Positions 1-6,744 of a stretch of 8,329 bases of DNA are shown one piece after another. The position numbers and the translations under genes are program-made. Position 1 is the first letter of the stretch, and the number at the start of each line of letters is the position of its first letter. Origin of the DNA: Calditrichota bacterium (lineage in GTDB: Bacteria; Electryoneota; RPQS01); NCBI GenBank assembly GCA_020057985.1, contig JAGVEU010000433.1, positions 1-8,329 of the forward strand, read 5' to 3'. The notes below the pieces were generated by a model. The model saw only the letters and a program-made list of their open reading frames with translations. It was not told the origin of the DNA and did not search any database.

Positions 1-1118
1 ATGTACTGGAAGGCATCAATCATTCCCGCCGCGCTACCTGAAGCCTTGCGCCCGCCAAAATCCATGGCTGCCGCTCCGCCCAAGAGACTGTGCGGCCCGT
101 TGACGAAGAAGGAGAGCAGAATCAGATAAACTGCCGCTGCTGTCGGGCCATTGTAATAATGAAACAAGAGCAGCAATACGAACTGCGTGAAATACATGAT
201 CACCACCGGCGGACTGCGGCGCGAACTGAAGAGTTTGTCGGAGGCAATGCCTGCTGCAAAGGCTCCCAGTGTTGCGGCAACCGGCATGGCAATCGCTTTC
301 AATTGAAATGCGAGCGAATCGGGAGCAAGCTTCTGCACCTCCTGCAAGTAAGCGGGAAACCACTGCTCCAATCCGTGCCGCACGACTCCGGTGCAGAAAT
401 ACGCTCCCGAGATAATCCACAGCACCGGACTCGTGAGCACCTTCTTCAGCGTGTAGGCAATGCCCAGCGGTTTCTCATCTGTATGCTTGTCATGCTCTCC
501 CATGTCCGGAGCTTCTAACCCGAGTTCTTCCGGATTGTCTCGGATGGCAAACCAGGCGATTACTGCAAAGAGTGCCGTAATCGCCGCCGGAACAAAGAAC
601 AGATTCGGCCACGGATAATTGGCAATCAGGAATCCGCCAAGCAGCGTCACGGCAAAGCGGCCCAACTGAATCATCATTCCAAAGATGCCGGAGAACGTGC
701 CTCGCTCGCGCAAGGCAAACCAGTTGCCATTTACACTCACGATGGAGGGCGCGCCGAAAGACTGAAAATATCCGTTTGCTCCCCACATAAGAATGAAGTA
801 GCCGATCACGCCGAAATTCGTGCCGAGTGCCATCATGCAGTTCATCAGTATGGTGCCGACTGCTCCGATCACAATCGCTCTGCGTCCGCCGATTCGATCC
901 GTGATCTGCCCGTTGACAAACTGCCCAAGTGCATAGAACCAGAATCCCGCCGCCACAATCCAGCCCCATTGCTGATTGGAGAAGCCGTATTCTTTGGTGA
1001 TCGTGGTCTTGCCGAAGGAGAGATTGTAGCGGGTCATGTAATACGACGCATACATGAAACCAAGCGGCAGCCACACGGTGGCACGTACTCGGCGATAGAT
1101 GGGTGTGATTTCGTTCAT
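1..1118 (-). CDS. OPA-family organophosphate:phosphate antiporter (GlpT/UhpT-like MFS), C-terminus cut by window edge
   Basis: The minus-strand frame from the ATG at 1118 stays open to the window edge, giving 372 residues. GlpT-type proteins have about 450, so roughly the last two membrane helices are missing. The translation is strongly hydrophobic, with many membrane segments, and follows GlpT closely. YASYYMTRYNLSF (23-35) holds R30, at the place of GlpT R45. GVVRHGLEQWFPAYLQEV (244-261) holds R247, at the place of GlpT R269. These two arginines bind the phosphate group in GlpT. The loop GQITDRIGGRR (70-80) is the usual MFS loop 2-3 motif, and NGPHSLLGGAAAMDFGGRKA (340-359) matches the OPA C-half signature. 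Inferred role: exchange of a phosphorylated organic solute for inorganic phosphate across the inner membrane. The substrate (glycerol-3-phosphate, hexose phosphate or other) cannot be read from the sequence. The start is chosen because the ATG overlaps the TGA of the upstream gene as ATGA, which suggests translational coupling. A UhpC-like sensor role is possible but less likely. Confidence 0.9.
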   Translation of the reverse strand, partial: MNEITPIYRRVRATVWLPLGFMYASYYMTRYNLSFGKTTITKEYGFSNQQWGWIVAAGFWFYALGQFVNGQITDRIGGRRAIVIGAVGTILMNCMMALGTNFGVIGYFILMWGANGYFQSFGAPSIVSVNGNWFALRERGTFSGIFGMMIQLGRFAVTLLGGFLIANYPWPNLFFVPAAITALFAVIAWFAIRDNPEELGLEAPDMGEHDKHTDEKPLGIAYTLKKVLTSPVLWIISGAYFCTGVVRHGLEQWFPAYLQEVQKLAPDSLAFQLKAIAMPVAATLGAFAAGIASDKLFSSRRSPPVVIMYFTQFVLLLLFHYYNGPTAAAVYLILLSFFVNGPHSLLGGAAAMDFGGRKASGSAAGMIDAFQY

Positions 1119-2598
1119 CGGTCTCGCGGGATTGATTTTGGTGTGCCTAAACTCTGCATATACGCTCCGGCAAAAAGATAAGTCAGGCCAAGACTAACAT
1201 AAGTCTGGCGGTTGAAATTGCGGTAATAGTCTTCGTAATCGTTATTGCGACGATAATGACGATTCTTGGACTGCAAATGATCTACCGAGAGATCAAGGCT
1301 AAGGTGATCCTCGACGAAGTACCGAAGCGTGCCATCGAGCGAGACTCCCCATTGATCCGTTCTTGTCCTGTAATCTGAACTCTTCGATTCTATGATCTCG
1401 CGATTCTGTTGAAACCTGACGATTGCCTGCCAGCGATCCGCAATAATGTACTGCGCCATTAGCGAAGTGCTTTCAATAAACGACTCCTCCAAGTTGTTGA
1501 GCGGCTTGGAGAGGTTTGCCGTCGCATCAACTTGCCAGCGATCGCCAACGGGCAGATGATATTCTGCCGAACCGCCCAGTTCGACCCGGTCGCTCTGATG
1601 GACTTGATGTTGATATCGTGACCACAGAGTGTCTGAAACATCGCCACTGTCAGGATAGGTGACATTATGATATTTGTACGTCGAGTTGTAAATGTTATTA
1701 AAGTGAGATGCCGATACCACTGGCCCGATAAAGAACCCTCGCTGTCTTGAAAATCGGGTGCCATCAATCGGTTCAGCAATTCGATAGCCGCTATAGCCAT
1801 CAAGGGCGTCACTCTTCAAGGCGCTGTCCTCTCTTAGAATCGTTTCCACTTCACGCCAGAAAAACCGATCCGGCCGTTGATGGACAAATCCAAAGTCGGT
1901 CTTACGGCGGAAATATAACTCCGCGAGCCGCTTTCGTGTGGACTCCGACAGCGGAGCGGACAACACGCCCTCATCCTGCAGGCGCTTCTCCAGCACATGG
2001 ATATCGAACACCGTAGTGACATCACGGATGCGGCCATAGCCGACTCCGACTCCAGCATCAACAGAGTAGCTATAGCGCCAAGTCTCAGTCTCATAGCGAT
2101 ATTCATGACGTGTGCTGTCTCCGTATTCCTTTCTAAAGCTCGAACCCCAATTTTGATTGTATGCAGTATTCCCGCCTGCCGATCCAGTCAGTCCCAACGG
2201 AGCGCTCCACGGATAGAACCAACCTGACCAACCGGCTCCGAAAGCTTCACTCAGCGATTTCGACTTTGAGCCGGATTCATAGGGTAGCCCATCGTAATAG
2301 CTATTCACAGTCATGTTTTCACCGCGCCGATAACCGCTGGCATCCCCGCCGAAAGTTAGCAGGGAGCGCCACGGGTCGGAATCCATCAGGTACACTCCGT
2401 CAACAGCAAGATTGCTCCTACAGCTCCAATTTCGTGCTTGGAAATAATCGTTGTTGCTCTCGGAATTCTGGTAGCTGCCCCAAGTTGTCCGGTCAGGCCA
2501 AACACCCGATGTCTCGGAATCCGAAAATCAGAATAGTCGTCCGCAATCAACGTCCTGACAAAACAGAACGCGAACAAGAAAATCCAACAGTACTTCAT
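1115..2598 (-). CDS. Predicted outer-membrane beta-barrel protein, reading frame broken near the N-terminus
   Basis: Not a family I can name. The gene starts at the ATG at 2598, with AGAGG seven bases upstream. The first 19 residues (MKYCWIFLFAFCFVRTLIA) form a good signal peptide, followed by DDYSDF. In this frame translation stops at 2386. The -1 frame stays open from about 2526 to the TGA at 1115 and is protein-like throughout, from SDSETSGVWPDRTTW onward. Adding one T to the TTTT run (AAAA at 2524-2527 on the plus strand) joins the two parts into 494 residues. If the frame is truly broken, a product could start at the GTG at 2395 (426 residues), but it would lack the signal peptide. The C-terminal half alternates polar and aromatic residues in barrel-like hairpins, for example TDQWGVSLDGTLRYFVEDHL and RQTYVSLGLTYLF. 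The middle has a charged helical segment (VFDIHVLEKRLQDEG). Inferred location: outer membrane. Its stop overlaps the start of the OPA transporter. It could be a porin-like protein or a structural envelope protein. Confidence 0.7.
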
Positions 2599-2637
2599 GG
2601 CGCGACCTCTTTTACTTTTTTAGATTTGGAATATTTT

Positions 2638-2887
2638 TTCGCTGAGGCATGTGTCTTCACATGCCCGGAATCTTAGCGATTTGGAACTTAGCATTTCAGC
2701 CCATGGCCACCGGATCGCGGGGCACTTGAAGACAAGTGCTGCCGCGGGAAACTCCGATTTTCTTCGCCGAGGTATGTGTCTTCACATGCCAGGAATCTTG
2801 GTGACTTGGAACTTAGGATTTCAACCCACGACCACCGGATCGCGGGGCACTTGAAGACAAGTGCCGCCGCGGGAACTTTCCGCCTTC
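2638..2887. repeat. Two tandem 125-bp direct repeats containing hairpins
   Basis: Copy 1 is 2638-2762 and copy 2 is 2763-2887, with an offset of exactly 125 bases. Over the first 113 bases I count 11 mismatches (about 90% identity); the last dozen bases diverge. Each copy has two hairpins. The first, at 2646-2665 in copy 1, is GGCATGTG-TCTT-CACATGCC; copy 2 (2771-2790) has one G-T wobble in the stem. The second, GCACTTG-AAGA-CAAGTGC, is perfect in both copies (2722-2739 and 2847-2864). The centres TGTCTTCA and TGAAGACA are exact reverse complements, so the loops could pair. The array fills the gap between the dehydrogenase stop and the outer-membrane gene, and copy 2 runs into the stop codon. 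There is no T tract after the hairpins on the minus strand, so a simple intrinsic terminator is unlikely. No coding capacity is evident. Confidence 0.9.
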
Positions 2888-3893
2888 ATCCTTTGCTTGC
2901 CACCCTCACCACTCCCGTCCCCACATATTCTCCGCGTTTGAGCTTGAGCAGATGTTCATTCAAATGCTCGAAATCAAATTCAGTGGTGTCCGGAGTGAGT
3001 TTCATGGCGGCGGCGAGTTGCAGCAGTTCGCGGACATCAGCGCGAGTAGAATTCGCCACGCTCTTCAGCACTCGTTCTCCGTACAGATCGCGATATTGAA
3101 AATGCTCGATATCCGACATGTGGATCCCGGCGCAGGTCACAACTCCGCCTTTCTTAACATGCCGAAGTGCGCGCGGAATCAACTCGCCTGCTGCGGCAAA
3201 GATGATGACGCTATCAAGGAGTTCCGGCGGATTATCTTCAGACCCTCCGGCCCACAACGCTCCCAGTCTGCGGGCATGTTCCTGACCCGCCACACCGCGA
3301 GTAATAACGTATGTCTGTGCGCCCAAATGCTGAGCGACTTTAATCGTGATATGAGCTGATGAGCCGAAACCATACAAGCCGAGTTTTCCGTTCTTAGGAA
3401 GCTGCGCCAGTTTGAGCGCGCGATAGCCAATGACTCCACCGCAAAGCAGAGGTGCCGCATGGATGTCATCGAAGTCCCGTGGAATGGGATAGACAAATGT
3501 CGCCCGCGCCACCATGTATTCCGCATAGCCTCCGTCCACATGCTGACCGGTGAATCGGCCATTGTCGCAGAGATTCTCCCGGTCGCTCTGGCAGTAGCCG
3601 CACGCTCCACAGGTGGATGCCAACCATGGAACACCTACGCGCTGCCCGATTTCGAGGTTGGAAACCCCAGAGCCGATCTGGTCAATAATTCCCACCACCT
3701 GATGGCCGGGAATGACTGGGAGCTTGGGCAGGGCAATCTCGCCCTCCACCAAATGCAGATCCGTCCGACAAATGCCACAGGCAAGCACCCGCAACCGCAC
3801 CTCTCCGCGCCCGGGTTCTGGATCCGGCAGTTCAACAAAGTCGAGTGGTTTGTCTTCAATCGGTTTTGGCTTGGTCAGCACCCATGCCTGCAT
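2886..3893 (-). CDS. Zinc-dependent alcohol dehydrogenase, MDR superfamily (CAD2/AdhA-like)
   Basis: This complete 335-residue medium-chain dehydrogenase has the normal family length and probably oxidises alcohols or reduces aldehydes with NAD(P) in the cytoplasm. The catalytic zinc site is visible as C42 in CGICRTDLH (39-47), H64 in PGHQVVG (62-68) and C151 in LLCGG. The residue after the histidine is Gln65 where many relatives have Glu. The structural zinc lobe is STCGACGYCQSDRENLC (93-109), with C95, C98, C101 and C109. The phrases CDNGRFTGQHVDGGYAEYMV and APLLCGGVIGYRAL are typical of the CAD2-type subgroup. The nucleotide-binding turn is GLYGFGSSAH (172-181). The ATG at 3893 is supported by the purine-rich AGAGGAAAGG a few bases upstream. 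The gene diverges from the flavoprotein at 4033 and is followed at once by the 125-bp repeats. Substrate and cofactor preference are not readable. Confidence 0.95.
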   Translation of the reverse strand: MQAWVLTKPKPIEDKPLDFVELPDPEPGRGEVRLRVLACGICRTDLHLVEGEIALPKLPVIPGHQVVGIIDQIGSGVSNLEIGQRVGVPWLASTCGACGYCQSDRENLCDNGRFTGQHVDGGYAEYMVARATFVYPIPRDFDDIHAAPLLCGGVIGYRALKLAQLPKNGKLGLYGFGSSAHITIKVAQHLGAQTYVITRGVAGQEHARRLGALWAGGSEDNPPELLDSVIIFAAAGELIPRALRHVKKGGVVTCAGIHMSDIEHFQYRDLYGERVLKSVANSTRADVRELLQLAAAMKLTPDTTEFDFEHLNEHLLKLKRGEYVGTGVVRVASKG

Positions 3894-3910
3894 ATCATGC
3901 CTTTCCTCTC

Positions 3911-3944
3911 AATTTCCCCCCGTTCACGGGGAGACAAAGGGGGG
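3911..3944. repeat. C-run/G-run palindromic intergenic element
   Basis: CCCCCC (3916-3921) faces GGGGGG (3939-3944). Inside lies a smaller perfect hairpin, CCCCG-TTCA-CGGGG (3918-3931). The two pairings share bases and exclude each other. The element lies in the 5' leader side of the dehydrogenase gene, about 20 bases above its start codon, so on the minus strand it could fold in the mRNA leader. It may instead be a dispersed intergenic repeat; one window cannot tell. Confidence 0.55.
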
Positions 3945-3957
3945 TTAATCTTCCCAC

Positions 3958-3985
3958 TTGCAAGGAGCCAATATTTTCTTATATT
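3958..3985 (+). promoter_or_regulatory. Candidate sigma70-type promoter for the flavoprotein gene
   Basis: TTGCAA (3958-3963), a 16-base spacer and TATATT (3980-3985) resemble -35 and -10 boxes. They would place transcription start about 40 bases before the ATG at 4033. The whole stretch 3960-4030 is AT-rich and lies between divergent genes, so it should also hold the promoter of the dehydrogenase. A weak minus-strand candidate there is TTGTTT, 17 bases, TAAAAT. Confidence 0.45.
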
Positions 3986-4032
3986 TTACAAATCATTCTT
4001 GTAACAAACAAGCCCTATCTTCGCACAATTCT

Positions 4033-5526
4033 ATGAATTGGCCATCAGACAAGCCGATAAAGCCGGAAGATGAGCGCCTCCGCCCGCAAAACTATCAGAA
4101 TCCGACTCCTCAAGGCCGCTATAATCTGGTTATTCTTGGAGCCGGAACGGCGGGATTAGCCACGGCGATTGCAGCAGCTTCACTCGGAGCAAAGGTGGCG
4201 TTGGTCGAAAAACACCTTATCGGAGGAGTCAGCCTGAATGCCGGCGATGTGCCCTCTTCGGCTCTGATTCGAGCAGCCCAAGCCGCCTCGGACATGCGGA
4301 AAGCCTCAGAACACGGCATTCGGCCACAGGGCAAGTGGGATGTGGATTTTCCAGCCGTGATGGAGCGAATGAGCAATATACGAATAAAAATCGCATCTCT
4401 CCATAGCGTTTCGCACCTGATAGAGCGGGGAATAGATGTGTATCATGGCGAAGGACGCTTCGTGGACAAAACACACATCGAAGTGAACGGACAAGTGCTC
4501 CAGTTTAGCCGGGCGGTGATTGCCACCGGTTCACATACGGCAATTCCCGACATTCCGGGCTTGGCAAACGCAGACGCGCTTACCAACGAGACTCTCTTCA
4601 ATCTGACAGAACTTCCGCGCCGACTTGCTGTGATTGGCGCAGGCGCTACTGGTTGTGAAATGGCGCAGGCGTTTGCGCGCTTGGGAAGTGCAGTCTCAGT
4701 TTTCGATGTTCGCTCGACGATTCTTCCGCACGAAGATCCTCAAGCGGCCGAAATTGTGCGCCAGAACATGGAACGCGACGGAGTCAAGTTCCATCTCGGT
4801 TGCAAGGATATGAGAATCGTGACTTCCGGTGCAGAGAAGATCATTCAAGTGGATGTTGGCAGTGACACGGTCAGCGAGCGCTTCGATCAGATCCTGGTGG
4901 CTACCGGACGAGAGCCCAAAATCGAGGGACTCCATCTTGAGGCAGTGAAGGTTTGGTATGATGAGCAAGGAGTGATAGTCAACGACCTACTGCGCACCAC
5001 TAACCGCCGGATTTACGCCGCCGGAGATGTCTGCTCGCCTTTCAAATACACTCATGTTGCCGATGCCCACTCACGGATCGTGATTTCCAACGCTCTCTTC
5101 TTCGGTTCACACCGCGCTTCTGCGCTGCATATCCCTTGGTGTACGAACACTGATCCTCAAATTGCCGGTATCGGGATTCGTCCGGAGGATCACCACAGAG
5201 CGAAGCTCAAAACCCTGACCGCGAGCTTCTCTGAACTTGACCGCGCAATCCTCAACGGTGAAGAAAACGGCCTGCTCAAGCTGTACTATGATCACAAAGG
5301 CTACATTCGCGGCGCTTCTATTGTCTCCTCACATGCTGGCGAGATCATCGGCCAGATTACTATGGCCATGAATCTCAAGCTCAAGATGAGCCAGTTGTCT
5401 TCGATTCTTCAACCGTACCCCTCGCTGTCCCAAATCCTGCAGCAAGCCAGTGACACCTACCGCCGCAGCTTGCTCACACCGTTCGTCGCAGGCTCACTTA
5501 AGAAAATTCTCAAATGGAGAAGGTAG
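4033..5526 (+). CDS. FAD-dependent pyridine nucleotide-disulfide oxidoreductase homologue (mercuric reductase/Lpd-like) lacking the redox cysteines
   Basis: A 497-residue flavoprotein of class I disulfide-reductase length and layout. FAD-binding GAGTAGL is at 36-42, the NAD(P)-binding motif GAGATGCE at 202-209, the second FAD motif RIYAAGDV at 326-333, and a C-terminal dimerisation domain covers roughly 365-480. The redox motif, normally GGTCLNVGCVPSK-like, is here GGVSLNAGDVPSS (64-76): Ser67 and Asp72 replace both cysteines, and Ser76 replaces the conserved Lys. Near the C-terminus PYPSLSQ (461-467) has Tyr462 where dihydrolipoamide dehydrogenase has its catalytic His, as MerA does, and Gln467 where Glu is usual. 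FAD and NAD(P) binding should therefore persist, while dithiol-disulfide or Hg(II) chemistry through this site should not. The true electron acceptor is unknown. The ATG at 4033 is preferred over a TTG at 3958, which falls inside the candidate promoter; no clear ribosome binding site is seen. No other gene lies downstream on this strand in the window. Confidence 0.88.
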   Translation: MNWPSDKPIKPEDERLRPQNYQNPTPQGRYNLVILGAGTAGLATAIAAASLGAKVALVEKHLIGGVSLNAGDVPSSALIRAAQAASDMRKASEHGIRPQGKWDVDFPAVMERMSNIRIKIASLHSVSHLIERGIDVYHGEGRFVDKTHIEVNGQVLQFSRAVIATGSHTAIPDIPGLANADALTNETLFNLTELPRRLAVIGAGATGCEMAQAFARLGSAVSVFDVRSTILPHEDPQAAEIVRQNMERDGVKFHLGCKDMRIVTSGAEKIIQVDVGSDTVSERFDQILVATGREPKIEGLHLEAVKVWYDEQGVIVNDLLRTTNRRIYAAGDVCSPFKYTHVADAHSRIVISNALFFGSHRASALHIPWCTNTDPQIAGIGIRPEDHHRAKLKTLTASFSELDRAILNGEENGLLKLYYDHKGYIRGASIVSSHAGEIIGQITMAMNLKLKMSQLSSILQPYPSLSQILQQASDTYRRSLLTPFVAGSLKKILKWRR

Positions 5527-5530
5527 AGCG

Positions 5531-5647
5531 CTTCTTGAAAGTATGTTGCGATGCTGCTCTTCGAGCACTGCCATTACTAGGCAGTACCGTCCTCGGTGCT
5601 GCTCCGCGACCCGATGGAATCCATGATCACAACATACTTTCGGGAAG
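5531..5647. repeat. 117-bp element bounded by 22-bp imperfect inverted repeats
   Basis: Arms at 5531-5552 and 5626-5647 match as inverted repeats at 19 of 22 bases, with an unbroken core GAAAGTATGTTG / CAACATACTTTC. Inside is a smaller perfect stem, ACTGCC (5567-5572) with GGCAGT (5580-5585), and TGCTGCTC occurs twice as a direct repeat. A short outer pair, AGCGCTT (5527-5533) and AAGCGCT (5685-5691), may be chance. The element starts four bases after the flavoprotein stop. It could be a MITE-like insertion, a large 3' mRNA structure or a small RNA; no transposase is nearby. Confidence 0.6.
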
Positions 5648-5702
5648 AACTATGGCAAGGATGCAGACTCAGGATGACAATATCAAGCGCTACACAAACA
5701 AC

Positions 5703-5726
5703 ACGGGCGACCATCAGGCCGCCCGT
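5703..5726. terminator. Probable bidirectional terminator between convergent genes
   Basis: ACGGGCG (5703-5709), ten bases, then CGCCCGT (5720-5726) form a 7-bp GC-rich stem. The following bases are moderately T-rich on both strands (TTGCTTTCG on plus, GTTGTTTGTG on minus). It sits between the ends of the plus-strand flavoprotein and the minus-strand lysine-rich gene. The T tracts are interrupted, so efficiency is uncertain. Confidence 0.5.
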
Positions 5727-5756
5727 TGCTTTCGTCATTCGGATTTCGGATTTTCC

Positions 5757-6716
5757 TTAAGATTCATCGTCATCGTGGTCATGGTCGCTTGCGTAGTCGG
5801 AGTAGCTTTCGTCATCGCGTTTGCGTTTGGCGATTGCCCTTTTTAGACAGGAGAAGCAATGCTGATCCACGGATAGCCACCCAAACATTCCCCCACAGAG
5901 GGCGCACTTCTGCAGCCGTCGTTCCCCCTTATGTGCCTTTGGCTTTGACGGTGAATGTGGCGCACTCGGACGGGTAATGTCAATCAACTCAGGATCGAGC
6001 AACTCAAGGGGCAATTCGAGGGGATCGAGTTCGTCCGGCGCAATCAGATCGTCCTCCATCAGTGGCTCCGATACGAGGAAATCATCCACGATCCGCCGCG
6101 CTGCGCCGCGCTTGCCACGTGACGGCGGCTTACTGTCCAGCATGTGCGGCCCCACCATGTCCTCGATCTCGCTCTTCTTGCGACGACCGCGCTTCTTTGG
6201 CTGTGGGAGGTCCTCAGCGACTTGCATGGCAACCGGTGGTTTCGATGCCGCAACGGGCTTCAGCATCGGACTCGGCTCCGTTTGCTTCGCGCGCACCTTC
6301 TGCTCCGCTTCTTTCACAGGCTTTTGCACTTCCTTGACGACAGGTTTTTCCTTTTCGACATGCATCGGTTTCTGCAATTTCGGTGCCGCAGTTTTGTCCT
6401 TCGATAGCTTAGGCTGAAGAGTTCTCTCAAGTTTCTTTTTATCAACATCACGAACGCTCCCGCGAATCTCCTTGGGAGGCGTCTCTTTCATCTTCTTCAC
6501 AGGCACTACTTTCAGCTCTTTCGCATTCACATTCTTCCTGGGCGTTTCCTTCACGGCTTTCGTTACAGCCTTGCGTTCGACTTTTTTTGGCTCCTTGACC
6601 GGCTTTGAAATACGGGTGCGATCAGCCGCCGCGGCCTTCTTTGCTGTGGGTCGGCCAGTCGCGGTCTTTTGTTTGCCTTTTGTGGCACGGGATGTCTGGG
6701 GCGCGGTGGGTGGCAT
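5757..6716 (-). CDS. Lysine-rich histone-H1-like protein with AT-hook-like patch and C-terminal zinc-ribbon-like motif
   Basis: I do not recognise this 319-residue protein as a named family. Residues 1-165 are low-complexity, very rich in Lys, Pro, Ala and Val, with recurring KPVKE-like units (SKPVKEPKK at 37-45, TKAVKETPRK at 52-61, QKPVKEAEQK at 131-140), like the tails of histone H1 and bacterial H1-like proteins. PKKRGRRKK (173-181) resembles an AT-hook. Residues 211-246 are acidic and leucine-rich (DDFLVSEPLMEDDLIAPDEL, then DPLELPLELLDPEL). The C-terminus holds CALCGGMFGWLSVDQHCFSC (271-290), a C-x2-C-x12-C-x2-C arrangement able to bind zinc, then a basic KRAIAKRKR segment and a very acidic Asp/His/Ser tail. 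There is no signal peptide or membrane segment, so it should be cytoplasmic. Nucleic-acid binding is inferred, either DNA compaction or an RNA/ribosome role. It begins 28 bases after the stop of the rRNA methyltransferase gene, with a strong ribosome binding site. The gap also holds a small hairpin (CTTCG-GAT-CGAAG). Confidence 0.85.
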   Translation of the reverse strand: MPPTAPQTSRATKGKQKTATGRPTAKKAAAADRTRISKPVKEPKKVERKAVTKAVKETPRKNVNAKELKVVPVKKMKETPPKEIRGSVRDVDKKKLERTLQPKLSKDKTAAPKLQKPMHVEKEKPVVKEVQKPVKEAEQKVRAKQTEPSPMLKPVAASKPPVAMQVAEDLPQPKKRGRRKKSEIEDMVGPHMLDSKPPSRGKRGAARRIVDDFLVSEPLMEDDLIAPDELDPLELPLELLDPELIDITRPSAPHSPSKPKAHKGERRLQKCALCGGMFGWLSVDQHCFSCLKRAIAKRKRDDESYSDYASDHDHDDDES

Positions 6717-6721
6717 AGGGT

Positions 6722-6727
6722 CTCCTT
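6722..6727 (-). promoter_or_regulatory. Strong Shine-Dalgarno sequence of the lysine-rich gene
   Basis: AAGGAG on the minus strand lies five bases before the ATG at 6716. It is the best ribosome binding site in the window. It fixes the start and suggests high translation independent of the upstream methyltransferase. Confidence 0.75.
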
Positions 6728-6744
6728 CTGCTTCGATCCGAAGG

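Noticed and set aside
490..1074. Minus-strand open frame of 194 codons
   Set aside because: It is a shadow of the OPA transporter, whose own frame gives clear membrane segments and conserved motifs.
2524..2535. Programmed -1 frameshift signal in the outer-membrane gene
   Set aside because: The bases there do not allow both tRNAs to re-pair in the -1 frame, and I see no clear downstream stimulating structure. A homopolymer length change is simpler.
2651..3099. Plus-strand open frames over the 125-bp repeats
   Set aside because: Their similar N-termini come from the DNA repeat itself. They have no family resemblance and run antisense into the dehydrogenase gene.
3958..4032. N-terminal extension of the flavoprotein from a TTG codon
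   Set aside because: The TTG lies in the candidate -35 box and the added 25 residues have no counterpart in the family. The ATG at 4033 gives the usual start just before the FAD domain.
5514..5846. Open frame of 110 codons on the plus strand with a hydrophobic C-terminus
   Set aside because: It starts inside the flavoprotein gene, spans the inverted-repeat element and terminator, and ends antisense to the acidic tail of the lysine-rich gene. The hydrophobic stretch is just the complement of Asp/His codons.
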